Below, piece by piece: positions 1 through 9,707 of a stretch of 64,000 bases of DNA. Position numbers and translations under genes: made by a program. This stretch comes from Pseudoalteromonas rubra (GTDB taxonomy: Bacteria > Pseudomonadota > Gammaproteobacteria > Enterobacterales > Alteromonadaceae), in assembly GCF_005887115.1 (NCBI RefSeq), contig NZ_PNCJ01000015.1, forward strand, positions 186,001 to 250,000, read 5' to 3'. How positions within the stretch are numbered: position 1 is the stretch's first letter; every line of letters begins with the position of its first letter. Below the pieces are notes generated by a model. The model did not search any database. It was not told where the DNA came from and saw only the letters and a program-made list of their open reading frames with translations.

Positions 1-3000
1 GAAGAAGCCCGGACTCAGGTATTGCATGAATTTGCTAATCAGGTGCACCAAATGGTCGACCCCTGGCAAGGTTGTAACCTGGTCTTTGCCCGCATCTGTG
101 CAACGCACAATGAACAACCACAGCAATACCTGCTGGTGGCGTGTCACCACTTATTAATTGACGGTGTTTCCTGGCGTCTGCTGATGAAAGATCTGGCAGA
201 TGCACTGGCAAACCCAGACACCAAACTAACCGCCCCACAATCCGGTTACCGGCAGTGGGCTGAGCACCTGGTTGAGCAGGCTCAAAAGCCAGAAGTCGTC
301 AGTGAGATCACCGCCTACTGGTTGTCACCCAAATGGCACATCAGCGGGGTCGATGACGCCTTGCAAAGCAACTATGAAGAGAACCTGTATGGTGATGCCA
401 CCACCGTGAAACACACCCTGAGCAGCGCAGCAACTCAGGCACTGCATAATGCATGTCAGCGCATGCGGTGTACACTGGAGGAATACCTGATTGCCCGGCT
501 GTATCAGTCACTGACCGGGCTGTTGGACACAGACGCGCTGGTTCTGGACTTAGAAAGCCATGGCCGCCACAGTTATGACGAGCAGCTGGATGTTTCGGCC
601 ACAGCAGGTTGGTTTACCAGCATTTATCCGGTTCTGCTTCAGGGTAAAGCGCAGCAAACGGATCTGGTCGGCTGTATCAAAGAACAGCTCCGCGCCGTGC
701 CCGAGCAGGGGTTAAGCTATAATCTGGCACGCTACTTAAGTTTTGATTCGGCCCTGCGCGAGCAATTGAGTGCGCTGCCAAAGGCCTGGCTAAGCTTTAA
801 TTTCCTCGGTGATTTTAGCGCCGAGGATACGCCAGACGCGCTGCTGAGTGCACCGTTACATCACCTGCCGCTGGGTGACAACGCGGCACCGGAAAATAAC
901 CGTCCTTATTTACTGGAAGTGATTTTCTGGCTTGATCAGGGACAGCTACACAGCCGCTTAATCGTGAACCCGGATTTGCTGGCGGGTCCTTTGAATAATC
1001 TGGCAAATACTCTGTGGCAGACTTTAGAAGCGCCACAAAGCAGCGATGACGCACACCTGTGGCCGAGCGATTTCTCTGCCAACCGGCTCAACCAGGAAGC
1101 CATGGGTGAACTGACACAGGCCCTGACCGAGCAGCAACTGACACTAAATAACGTCGCCGATGTTTATCCGCTGACACCAGTGCAGCAAGGTATTGCGTTT
1201 GATACTCTGGCTGATCCGGGCAAGGGCGTGTACATTTGCCAGCTTTACTGGACCTTTACCGAGACGCTGGATGAGGAAGCCTTTATTGGTGCGTGGCAAA
1301 CTCTGATAGACCACAACCCGATTTTGCGTACCAGCTTCCACTTTTTATCCTCAGGCGAGCACGCTCAGGTGGTCCATACACAAATGGCCCCACCGCTAGA
1401 GCACCTCGATCTCACTGGCTCAGTGCAACAGGCTGAACAAATAGATCTGGCACTCACGAACAGCCGCTACCAGGAATTCAACCTGGCACAGCCAGGGCAA
1501 TTTCGCCTGCAACTGATCCGCCTCAGCGAGCAACGCACCCTGTTTTGCTGGACCTATCACCATATCATCCTCGATGGCTGGTCTCAGGCCAATCTGTTGC
1601 AACAGCTGTCTGCGGCATTAAAGCCGGGCACCCAAATGCGCTCCCTGACGCCTTATCGCGAGTATGTTGATTTGGTTGCCGGACGAGATCAACAGGCTCA
1701 GCAGCAGTTCTGGCAAACCTATTTAGCAGCCTTGCCTGAGCAGCGTAAATTATTGCTGGCGCCACCTACACCAGATGAAACGCAGAGTTTCGATATGCTG
1801 AGCGAGACGCTGAGCGATGAGCAGTTTACCAGGCTGCGTGAGCATGCAGAGCAACAAGGCACCACACTAAACAACCTGGTACAGGCGGCCTGGGCACTGA
1901 CTCTCAGCGCAGTATGTCATAGCAATCAGGTGGTCTTTGGGGTAACGGTTTCTGGCCGCCCCACCGACATGACCGGCGTGTTGGATATGACAGGCTTGTT
2001 TATCAATACCCTGCCTATGATAGTGGACTGTCAGCCTCGACAAACGGGTAGCGAGCTGGTTCAGCAGATCGGCGACTGTCAAAGCGCCCTGATGAGCTGG
2101 CAATTCAGCTCTGCTCAGGAGATCAAGAAATGGGCACAGATTGACGCCGAAGACGACCTGTACGAGAGCATACTGGTGTTTGAAAACTACCCGGTTGACG
2201 AAGACATGATGCGTGGTGACGGTCTGGCTATCTGTGATTTACACGCAAGAGAAAATACCGCCTTTGGCCTGACCCTGAGCGTTTGCCCGGGCGATACGCT
2301 CAGCCTGAACCTGGGTTATAAAACCGCCAGGTACAACCGTGCAGGGATCCAGACACTGCTCGACAGCCTGTGTGCCAACCTGAACCGACTGACTGAAGAC
2401 GCACACCAGCCGCTGCAACTATCTGAAACGGCATTGATCTGTACTGCCCCCATGCACGCTGCGCAAAACACCACCCTACTGGATGAGTTCAGCCGGCAGG
2501 TTGCGCTCAGAGCACAGGCAACGGCCCTGACCGATGGCACACAGGACGTTAGCTTTGCTGAGCTGGAAGCCAATGCAAAAGCGCTGGCACACGGCCTGAT
2601 TGCACAGGGTTGCTGCCCGGGCGATGCCGTAGTTCTGGCGCTGCCACGTTCGGTGGACTTAATACGCGCACTGCTGGCCATCTGGTATGCCGGTGGTGTC
2701 TATGTGCCTGTAGACCCGGGTTTTCCGGCGGAACGTATCGAGTACATCGCCAATAAGGTCAAGGCTAAGGTCCTGATCTGTGAGGAATCCTTACTGGACA
2801 GCTGCCAGGCACTCAGCGTGCCACAGTGCTGCATCAACACGCCTGCGGCCCTTGCCAGTACAATTCACCCGGCGTGCGAGTTACCCGGACCCAGTGCGCT
2901 GGCCTATGTGCTCTTTACTTCGGGATCAACGGGTCAGCCTAAAGGGGTTGAGATCAGCCACCAGGCGCTGGCTGAGCATATTCGCTGGCATGTCAGTGAA

Positions 3001-5571
3001 TTTGACTTGCAGCCTCAGGATAGCTGTTTGTTGATCACACCTGTGGTGTTCGACGCCTCAATCAATGCCCTGTTGCCCTTTATGGCCTGTGGCAGCAGTT
3101 TGTATCTGGCCCCTGCCGACGTGCACAATGAACCGGACCGGCTCATAACCCTGCTCAGAGATAACCATATCAGTCAGTTGCACCTGGTCCCCAGTATGCT
3201 GGACATTTTGTTGCAACAGCCCGAGTTTGCCACCCTGGATGACCTGAGGTATGTCAAAGCAGGCGGTGAGGCTCTGAAAGCGTCAACCGTCACAGCATTT
3301 TATCAGGCCCTGCCCGGCAGCGAGTTAATTAACCTGTATGGCCCGACTGAATGTTGTGTCGACAGTCTGTTCTGGCGCGCGCCGCGAACCTTTGGCCCTG
3401 AACAGGCAGTCAAAATAGGCAACCCGGCCGGTCCAATCGCCGCCGTGGTGGTCGATCACAATCTTAACCCTGTTCCCGATGGCGTGACTGGCGAGCTGCT
3501 GCTCAGCGGGCTCAAACTGGCACAGGGCTACTGCAACGACAGCGAGTTAACCCGTCGCGCCTTTGTTACCCTGAACGGCCAGCGCTACTATCGCAGTGGT
3601 GATTTGGTCTGGCGGGATCAACAGGGCGAATACCTTTATGCAGGACGCCGCGACCATCAGGTGAAGCTGAACGGGGTGCGTCTGGAGCCTGAAGAGATTG
3701 AAAACCAGCTGGCAACACTGGCTGGCGTAAAAGAGCTGTGTGTGGCAGTCAAACCCTTGGCCTCACAAAACAACAAACCCGTGCTGGTCGCCTATTGGGT
3801 GGCGCGCGAAGACACAGATGATGATCTGCAAAGCGCACTCAGAGCCCATGCAGAGGCCCATTTACCGCAAACCCACAGACCTGGCGTATATCAGCAGCTC
3901 ACAGCGCTGCCGCGCCTGCCAAGTCTTAAGGTAGACCGTAAAAAGCTGCCCGAGCTCAACCTGATAAAAACAGGGGAAGCACAACGCGTCGCACCGCAAA
4001 GTGAGGCAGAATACGCACTGGTAGTGGCACTGGCCGAGTTACTGAGTCTGGAAACAGCGCAGATTTCGCTTGCAGATAACTACTTCTCTTTGGGTGGCGA
4101 TTCACTGATTGCCATTCAGCTTGGTGCCCGTCTGAAACGCGACGGCTGGCGCCTGCAGGTGAAGGATCTGCTGGCGCAGCAAACCCTGAGCCAGGTGGCG
4201 GCCTGCTGCACGGCACTCACCGACTGTGAACAGGCGCCGGTTGAAGCCCGCCTGTCTGGTCCGCTGGTGCCTATTCAGGCACGTTTCTTCGAGCAAGAAT
4301 TTGCCGAGCAACACCACTGGAATCAGGCTTTTGCCTTCACTTTACTGCAGCCTCAGTCGCCAGATTTTATTGCTGAGGTAGTTACCCAGCTGGACAAGCA
4401 CCATGAGATCTTCCGTTTACGCTTTGACCGTCAGGAAGGACAATGGCAACAAAGGATAGACCAGACAGGCACCGGTCTGGTGCTTGAGTATCATGATTTA
4501 AGCCAGCATGACGACAGCCTGATGGCAGAGCAGCTCCAGCTCATTGCCGGAGATGCTCAGGCCAGTCTGGATCTGCAACTGGGGCCGATCAGCAAGGTCT
4601 TATTATTCGATTGTGGCCAGCACCGACCTCAGAAGCTGGTGTTTATTATGCACCACCTGGCGATTGATATGATGGGCTGGCGCGCCATTTTTGAGGACCT
4701 GTATCAGCTGATTGAAAGTGCCGAGCCACAAGCCGAGACATTGCTGCCCACGACTTTGTCGTACATTGAGTGGGGTCATCACCTGGCAGAACATGCAGAT
4801 GTGTACCGAGATGAGCTGAATTACTGGCGCAACCTGCCCTTCGACAAAGTGCCGGCCCTGCCTCAGGATTTTGCTGTGCAGGACAACACCGAAGCGTGTG
4901 CCGAAGTGGTTTCAGTTGCGCTGGATGAAACCCGCACCGATACATTATTGCGGACCATTCCACAGGCGTTTTCAACCCAGATCAATGCACTGTTACTGAC
5001 TGCTTTGCATCGGGTAATGGCCCAGTGGCATGGCGCCGACCACCTTGCCGTGAGCCTTGAAGGTCACGGACGGGATGAACTGCCCGGCGTGGACAGTGTC
5101 GACATCAGCCGCACTCTGGGTTGGTTTACTAAAATCTACCCTGTGGTATTACAGCTTGACCAGCATGCGGATCTGGTGAGCGGCCTGCAAAGCATTCAGT
5201 CGCAGCTGGACGCAGTGCCAAACAAAGGGATGGGCTACGGGGTACTGAAATACGCCAGTGATCAGGCTGAGCAGCTGCAACACTTGCCTAAGCCGCAAAT
5301 AGAGTTTAACTATCTTGGTCAGTTTGTCAGTCAGGGCAATGCGTCGCCCAAGATGGTGATAAGCGATGACGCCATCGGGCCGCTACACAGCCCGAAAGCC
5401 CACCGCTCTGCCTTGCTGGGGATCGACTGTTTTGTGAACCAGGGACAGATCAGCTTCCACTGGTCTTTCAGTCATGCCATTCACCGTCGGGAGACCATTG
5501 AAGGGCTGGCACACGCTTATGTCACAGTACTGCATGAGCTATGTCAGTTGGCAGAAGCTGAACTGACCTAA
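1..5571 (+). CDS. NRPS, C-terminal part: E(partial)-C-A-PCP-E (5' end outside window)
   Basis: The reading frame is open from base 1, so the start lies outside the window. About 1,855 residues are visible. Counting from base 22, an epimerization (E) domain carries HHLLIDGVSW, ESHGR and, near residue 265, FNFLGDF. A condensation domain (YPLTPVQQG near 380, HHIILDGWS near 512) follows; its type fits a DCL domain accepting a D-configured donor. Next come an adenylation domain (FTSGSTGQPKG near 960, YGPTE, YRSGDL, terminal Lys in LKVDRKK), a PCP with FSLGGDSL near 1355, and a second E domain (HHLAIDMMGW near 1540, EGHGRD, FNYLGQF near 1760). The GGDS form of the PCP is typical upstream of E domains. 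The hand-read specificity code is D-A-N-H-V-A-L-V-D-K, which I cannot assign. There is no thioesterase; the protein ends just after the E domain, so it should hand its D-aminoacyl chain to a DCL domain on another protein. No such partner follows on this strand. Confidence 0.93.
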   Translation, partial: EEARTQVLHEFANQVHQMVDPWQGCNLVFARICATHNEQPQQYLLVACHHLLIDGVSWRLLMKDLADALANPDTKLTAPQSGYRQWAEHLVEQAQKPEVVSEITAYWLSPKWHISGVDDALQSNYEENLYGDATTVKHTLSSAATQALHNACQRMRCTLEEYLIARLYQSLTGLLDTDALVLDLESHGRHSYDEQLDVSATAGWFTSIYPVLLQGKAQQTDLVGCIKEQLRAVPEQGLSYNLARYLSFDSALREQLSALPKAWLSFNFLGDFSAEDTPDALLSAPLHHLPLGDNAAPENNRPYLLEVIFWLDQGQLHSRLIVNPDLLAGPLNNLANTLWQTLEAPQSSDDAHLWPSDFSANRLNQEAMGELTQALTEQQLTLNNVADVYPLTPVQQGIAFDTLADPGKGVYICQLYWTFTETLDEEAFIGAWQTLIDHNPILRTSFHFLSSGEHAQVVHTQMAPPLEHLDLTGSVQQAEQIDLALTNSRYQEFNLAQPGQFRLQLIRLSEQRTLFCWTYHHIILDGWSQANLLQQLSAALKPGTQMRSLTPYREYVDLVAGRDQQAQQQFWQTYLAALPEQRKLLLAPPTPDETQSFDMLSETLSDEQFTRLREHAEQQGTTLNNLVQAAWALTLSAVCHSNQVVFGVTVSGRPTDMTGVLDMTGLFINTLPMIVDCQPRQTGSELVQQIGDCQSALMSWQFSSAQEIKKWAQIDAEDDLYESILVFENYPVDEDMMRGDGLAICDLHARENTAFGLTLSVCPGDTLSLNLGYKTARYNRAGIQTLLDSLCANLNRLTEDAHQPLQLSETALICTAPMHAAQNTTLLDEFSRQVALRAQATALTDGTQDVSFAELEANAKALAHGLIAQGCCPGDAVVLALPRSVDLIRALLAIWYAGGVYVPVDPGFPAERIEYIANKVKAKVLICEESLLDSCQALSVPQCCINTPAALASTIHPACELPGPSALAYVLFTSGSTGQPKGVEISHQALAEHIRWHVSEFDLQPQDSCLLITPVVFDASINALLPFMACGSSLYLAPADVHNEPDRLITLLRDNHISQLHLVPSMLDILLQQPEFATLDDLRYVKAGGEALKASTVTAFYQALPGSELINLYGPTECCVDSLFWRAPRTFGPEQAVKIGNPAGPIAAVVVDHNLNPVPDGVTGELLLSGLKLAQGYCNDSELTRRAFVTLNGQRYYRSGDLVWRDQQGEYLYAGRRDHQVKLNGVRLEPEEIENQLATLAGVKELCVAVKPLASQNNKPVLVAYWVAREDTDDDLQSALRAHAEAHLPQTHRPGVYQQLTALPRLPSLKVDRKKLPELNLIKTGEAQRVAPQSEAEYALVVALAELLSLETAQISLADNYFSLGGDSLIAIQLGARLKRDGWRLQVKDLLAQQTLSQVAACCTALTDCEQAPVEARLSGPLVPIQARFFEQEFAEQHHWNQAFAFTLLQPQSPDFIAEVVTQLDKHHEIFRLRFDRQEGQWQQRIDQTGTGLVLEYHDLSQHDDSLMAEQLQLIAGDAQASLDLQLGPISKVLLFDCGQHRPQKLVFIMHHLAIDMMGWRAIFEDLYQLIESAEPQAETLLPTTLSYIEWGHHLAEHADVYRDELNYWRNLPFDKVPALPQDFAVQDNTEACAEVVSVALDETRTDTLLRTIPQAFSTQINALLLTALHRVMAQWHGADHLAVSLEGHGRDELPGVDSVDISRTLGWFTKIYPVVLQLDQHADLVSGLQSIQSQLDAVPNKGMGYGVLKYASDQAEQLQHLPKPQIEFNYLGQFVSQGNASPKMVISDDAIGPLHSPKAHRSALLGIDCFVNQGQISFHWSFSHAIHRRETIEGLAHAYVTVLHELCQLAEAELT

Positions 5572-5596
5572 ACTCTACATCAGCAATACGCGACAT

Positions 5597-5633
5597 AAAA
5601 AACAGGGCGCCCGTTAAGTGGCGCCCTGTTTTT
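5597..5633. terminator. Bidirectional rho-independent terminator
   Basis: A perfect inverted repeat, AACAGGGCGCC (5601-5611) and GGCGCCCTGTT (5620-5630), is flanked by an A run on the left and a T run on the right. It can terminate both the plus-strand NRPS (stop at 5571) and the convergent minus-strand M13 peptidase gene. Confidence 0.9.
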
Positions 5634-5772
5634 ATTCATGCCGATAGCACAACCGGAATCGGGAACTTGGCCATCGCGATATAAGCTCTGCACAGAGCCA
5701 GGCTAGGCAGTGATTCCCTCAGGCGAGCACGGCTGTGCTGCCCGGGGAAACAACCGAGTTAGGGCCAACTGA

Positions 5773-7833
5773 CTACCAGATCTTAACGCGCTCGCTTTGT
5801 GGTCGGAAAAGCTTATCGCCTTCTTTCACAGCAAATGCCTCATAGAAAGGCGTAAAGTTAGATAAAGGACCATTGGCTCGATACTGCGCCGGAGAGTGGA
5901 CATCCGTGATCAAACGCTGACGCGCCGCCGCTTCACGCTTTTTGGTTCTCCAGCTTTGCGCAAAGCCAATAAAAAAGCGCTGCTCGGGCGTATACCCGTC
6001 AATGATTTCTTTGTCCTTGCCCGACAGTGAGAGCAGATACGCTTTGTACGCCACAGTCAGACCACCTAAGTCACCAATGTTCTCGCCCAGCGTCATGCGC
6101 CCATTTACTGCGGCATCTTCAAACGGCTTATAGCTATCAAACTGCGCAACCAGAGCATCTGTACGTTGTTTAAACTGGTCCAGATCGGCGTCCTGCCACC
6201 AGTTACGAATATTGCCATCACCATCAAACTGCGCACCCTGATCATCAAACCCGTGTCCCAGTTCATGCCCAATCACCGCACCAATGGCGCCGTAATTGAC
6301 GGAATCATCCACGCTCATATCAAAAAATGGCGGCTGCAATATCGCGGCAGGAAACACTATTTCGTTCTTCAATGGGTGATAATAGGCATTCACTGTTTGC
6401 GGTGTCATTTCCCACTTAGTCTGATCAACAGGCTGGCCAATCTGCTCCAAGTGGTAGTCCACCTCATGTTGTCTGGCGCGGATCACATTGCCAACCAGAT
6501 CGTCTGCTTTGATTTCAAAATCGTAACTACGCCAGTGATCGGGATAACCAATTTTGTAGCTGACTTTGGTGAGCTTATCCTGAGCTGCGGCTTTGGTTTC
6601 GTCAGTCATCCAGTCCAGATTGTCGATACTCACACGGTACGCCGCAATCAGGTTTTGTACCAAGGTTTCCATACGCGCCTTTGCCGCAGGAGAGAAGTGC
6701 CTGGCCACATAAAGCTTGCCAACTTCTTCGCCCAACATGCCGTTGGTCATGGCCACACCACGTTGCCACCTTGGTTGCTGTTCCGTCACCCCTCGCAATG
6801 CTGCGCTGTAAAACGCAAACCGGGCATCAGCAAAGGGCGCACTCAGCAATTCTGCAAAACTGTTGACTGTGTGAAACTTCAGATAAGTTTGCCAATCCGC
6901 CAGGGAGATTTGGTCGAATAGCGCGCCTAATTCTTCGAAGTAACTTGGCTGCATAACAATGATTTTATCTTGCGCTGGCAGGCCCAGCCCGGCTGATACA
7001 TTGTTCCAGTTAAGCTTGCCCAGTTTTGAATCCAACTCAGCAGCGCTATGGGGGTTGTAGATCAAGCTTATTTCACGACTTTTGGTGCGGCTCCACATGA
7101 TATCAGCCAACTTAGTTTCAATAGCGAGCACGGCCCTGGCCTGCGCTTCGGGGTTTGGCTCTCCTATCAAACGTAACATAGTCACAACCATGTTCTGATA
7201 GTCGGCCCTTAGCTGTACTGATTTATCATCATCTTTAGTGTAATAGTCTTTGTCTGGCATACCTATGCCATCCTGCGCCGCATACAAGGCATTAAAGCGC
7301 GCGTCTTTGCCATCTGGTATCACAAATAAACCTAAAGGCATGGCAATATGATGTCTTTGTAGTTTACCCATCAGCGTACTGAGCTGATCGTACGAATCAA
7401 TCGCGGCAATGTCTTCCAGCAGCGGCTGCAGTGGTTTGTGACCAAGCTGCTCAAGCGCCTGTTCATTCATAAAGCTTGCGTACAGGTCACCGATTTTCTG
7501 CTCACTGCTGCCCGCTTTACCCGACTGTTGTTGCGCTTCATGGATCAACGTTTTTACCGCCTCATCCGACTCATAGCGTAACCGGTCGAAGCTGCCCCAG
7601 GACGCCTTATCCGCCGGAATATCCGTGTTCGCCAGCCAGCGACCATTTACATACTGAAAAAAGTCATCCTGTGGCCTGACAGTCGTATCGAAATGGCTTG
7701 GATCTATACCCGATTTAAGCGACTGTACCTTCTGCGAGGCTGCTACCTGAGTACCGTGCTCACCTTGTGATGAACACCCACTCAGAGCCGCCAACGCAGC
7801 TGCCATAGCAATCACTAATGTTGTTTTTTTCAT
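5773..7833 (-). CDS. M13 family zinc metallopeptidase, lipoprotein (copy 1)
   Basis: A 686-aa neprilysin/PepO-type endopeptidase, expected to cut short peptides in the periplasm. It starts with a lipoprotein signal (MKKTTLVIA..., lipobox LSGC at about residue 20), so it is probably membrane-anchored. The zinc site is HELGH at residues 523-527, with the third ligand in ENIGDLGG (Glu584). The substrate-binding NAYYHPLKNE segment and the family's C-terminal end (RVKIW) are present, and the length is normal for M13. An AGAGGG ribosome site lies upstream of the chosen ATG. It is paralogous to the gene at 9708-11768 with identical length and motif spacing; only a pentapeptide-repeat gene separates them. 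Signal, zinc motif and family are seen directly; the substrate is unknown. Confidence 0.95.
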   Translation of the reverse strand: MKKTTLVIAMAAALAALSGCSSQGEHGTQVAASQKVQSLKSGIDPSHFDTTVRPQDDFFQYVNGRWLANTDIPADKASWGSFDRLRYESDEAVKTLIHEAQQQSGKAGSSEQKIGDLYASFMNEQALEQLGHKPLQPLLEDIAAIDSYDQLSTLMGKLQRHHIAMPLGLFVIPDGKDARFNALYAAQDGIGMPDKDYYTKDDDKSVQLRADYQNMVVTMLRLIGEPNPEAQARAVLAIETKLADIMWSRTKSREISLIYNPHSAAELDSKLGKLNWNNVSAGLGLPAQDKIIVMQPSYFEELGALFDQISLADWQTYLKFHTVNSFAELLSAPFADARFAFYSAALRGVTEQQPRWQRGVAMTNGMLGEEVGKLYVARHFSPAAKARMETLVQNLIAAYRVSIDNLDWMTDETKAAAQDKLTKVSYKIGYPDHWRSYDFEIKADDLVGNVIRARQHEVDYHLEQIGQPVDQTKWEMTPQTVNAYYHPLKNEIVFPAAILQPPFFDMSVDDSVNYGAIGAVIGHELGHGFDDQGAQFDGDGNIRNWWQDADLDQFKQRTDALVAQFDSYKPFEDAAVNGRMTLGENIGDLGGLTVAYKAYLLSLSGKDKEIIDGYTPEQRFFIGFAQSWRTKKREAAARQRLITDVHSPAQYRANGPLSNFTPFYEAFAVKEGDKLFRPQSERVKIW

Positions 7834-8040
7834 GCGTTTCCCTCTTATTATTGTGTGTTAGCGGGCAAAAATATCACCCAGCAGCGTAAAATACACAAGC
7901 CAAAGATGTTTCTGTATGTACGCATTTATCGTTTCAAATATCTTTTTTATTTAATATCAGCAAGTTGAAAAAACCTAACAGAAAAAATGTTACAAAAAAG
8001 ACAGGGTAAGCACCCGGGCCTCCTTTGCTTAAACATAAAA

Positions 8041-8065
8041 AAACCCCGCTGTTGCGAGGTTTGTT
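8041..8065 (-). terminator. Terminator of the pentapeptide-repeat gene
   Basis: On the minus strand, AAACCTCGC, a short loop and GCGGGGTTT are followed by a T run. There is one mismatch in the stem. It lies about 35 bases past the stop of the gene ending at 8098. Confidence 0.65.
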
Positions 8066-8097
8066 TAGTCCCAGAATGTTTAGTTCCAGAATATAAG

Positions 8098-9486
8098 TTA
8101 AATTCTGAACCGGTTTCTCAGGCCAAGGCCGATTAAAAATATAAAAATGAAAGACATAAATGCATGGAGGTAGCTGTACAGATCATAACTACTGGGGAGT
8201 TTGTCACCAAAAAGCTCTGTGAGTGCTCTTTCCCGTGCCCCTTTTGATATAGAAATGAATGGTGCCACAGTCGCTATCGAGACAGTGAGTGCTGCCTTTT
8301 CATCCAAGTGCCTACCGACAAGCGAAGCACTATTTTGTTCAAGAGGTATCTCAATAACTTCAGTCGAAAGCTCACTCTTTAATAGCTTTGCTTCAATAAA
8401 GGTAAAATGCGCAAACATTATGATTGAGAGGATCAATAGCAGCATTGGTCTAAAAACACTTTGTCCGTAATTGCTAGTAATGCTATAGAGCAGGTTTAAA
8501 ATATACTTCAGTGGGTTGCCTTCAATCCAGCGGCTATGCCTAAGCTCATCCGCGTTAAATGCTAACATTCTTTTATGGTCTTTGTTGGATGAAGCAATTT
8601 CCTTTAACCGACAAAGGCGCTCTACATCATCGGATATAAAGTACTTTGTGTAACCTAAGCCTATAACCAGACCTCTTTTTGGCTTAATAATAAATTGGCT
8701 TAAATCTATATGGTGAATTGTTTTGGTTTGTCGAAGGTCGGGGATACATTTGTAATAACCAGACAGAATGAATAGCTTTTCAAAGGACGCCCCTGTGAAG
8801 TCAAGCACGGTTATCTTTTCAGCTTTAGCTGGTGAGAATTCAAAACTGGATTCAAACAAAGAACTCGTAAATTCCAGAACCTCTGAAATGTTTGTTGCCA
8901 AGAAACTTACCTTACTACCAAAGGTTACCTTCCTAAATAGAGCACCACAGTTGAAAGTTGCACACCCAAAGTTCGCATTTCCGTTAAAAGCTACTTCACG
9001 AAAGTTCACTATACTGTTGAAAACTGAATAGCTAAAACTTGCGTCATCGTCGAAGGTTGCACCTTCAAAATCCACCGGTTTGCAGAAAATAGCACTTCGG
9101 AAGTCTACTTTTTTACTGAAACTTGCATCACGAAAGCACACATCCAAAACGAAAGTCGCTTCGCGAAAGTACGCAGTACCTCTAAAAGTTGCTTTGCCGA
9201 AGTCTGCTACACCGCTAAATTTATACCCCTCAAAGCTAAAAATCGGTTGCTCAACCGGCTGTTTTGCAATTAATACTTCTAAGTCTTTGTTATTCGGAAA
9301 ACGTTTTTTTAGCGCAGCATAGTCAAAATCCACCCCCTCAAAGCTCACTTCAGCTCCCGGGTTGTCTTTCATCCAATTATTCCAGGCGTCTTTGCCTTTT
9401 AGCCACAACAGGATTGCATCGTCACCTTCAAGCTTTGTGACCTTATCTGCCTGGCTCATTTGCTCCCGCTCTAATTCCTTTTCCAT
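8098..9486 (-). CDS. Pentapeptide-repeat protein with C-terminal membrane segments
   Basis: A 462-aa protein of unknown role. Residues of roughly 75-210 carry A(D/N)LXX-like pentapeptide repeats in the variant with Phe at the centre (ADFGKATF, AYFREATF, VDFEGATF, ANFGCATF), which should fold as a right-handed quadrilateral beta-helix. The C-terminal part has two hydrophobic helices, PMLLLILSIIMFAHFTF and one at the extreme end (FIFIFLIGLGL), with a soluble stretch between them. This is the layout of a soluble repeat domain joined to a two-helix membrane or channel-like module. Starts at 9486 (AGG six bases upstream) and nine codons later (GGGAG) are both possible. It is AT-richer than its neighbours and sits between two paralogous peptidases, which suggests separate acquisition. 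No enzymatic motif is visible. Confidence 0.85.
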   Translation of the reverse strand: MEKELEREQMSQADKVTKLEGDDAILLWLKGKDAWNNWMKDNPGAEVSFEGVDFDYAALKKRFPNNKDLEVLIAKQPVEQPIFSFEGYKFSGVADFGKATFRGTAYFREATFVLDVCFRDASFSKKVDFRSAIFCKPVDFEGATFDDDASFSYSVFNSIVNFREVAFNGNANFGCATFNCGALFRKVTFGSKVSFLATNISEVLEFTSSLFESSFEFSPAKAEKITVLDFTGASFEKLFILSGYYKCIPDLRQTKTIHHIDLSQFIIKPKRGLVIGLGYTKYFISDDVERLCRLKEIASSNKDHKRMLAFNADELRHSRWIEGNPLKYILNLLYSITSNYGQSVFRPMLLLILSIIMFAHFTFIEAKLLKSELSTEVIEIPLEQNSASLVGRHLDEKAALTVSIATVAPFISISKGARERALTELFGDKLPSSYDLYSYLHAFMSFIFIFLIGLGLRNRFRI

Positions 9487-9644
9487 ATCTACCTCGCAAT
9501 GCTTATATGAACCATATTACTGATTTAGATGGGGTATGGAATAGTCGGTTTTGGGTAGAGCTGAGTTTACTTTTACCTTTGTATAAAGTAAGTGCAGGGC
9601 ATATTCCTTGGCTATACACACCTCATATGCTGTCAGGTACCTTG

Positions 9645-9683
9645 AAACAACAACCGCAGGCTCATTGCCTGCGGTTGTTGTTT
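9645..9683 (-). terminator. Strong hairpin terminator of the second M13 gene
   Basis: A perfect 17-bp inverted repeat, AAACAACAACCGCAGGC (9645-9661) and its complement (9667-9683), encloses a five-base loop. It lies just past the stop of the minus-strand M13 peptidase at 9708. Confidence 0.85.
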
Positions 9684-9707
9684 AGATTGTTGCAAAGAAG
9701 TGATGCG

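Noticed and set aside
6166..6921. 251-aa plus-strand frame inside the first M13 gene
   Set aside because: Antisense shadow of a complete, motif-bearing peptidase gene. No ribosome site and no recognisable domain.
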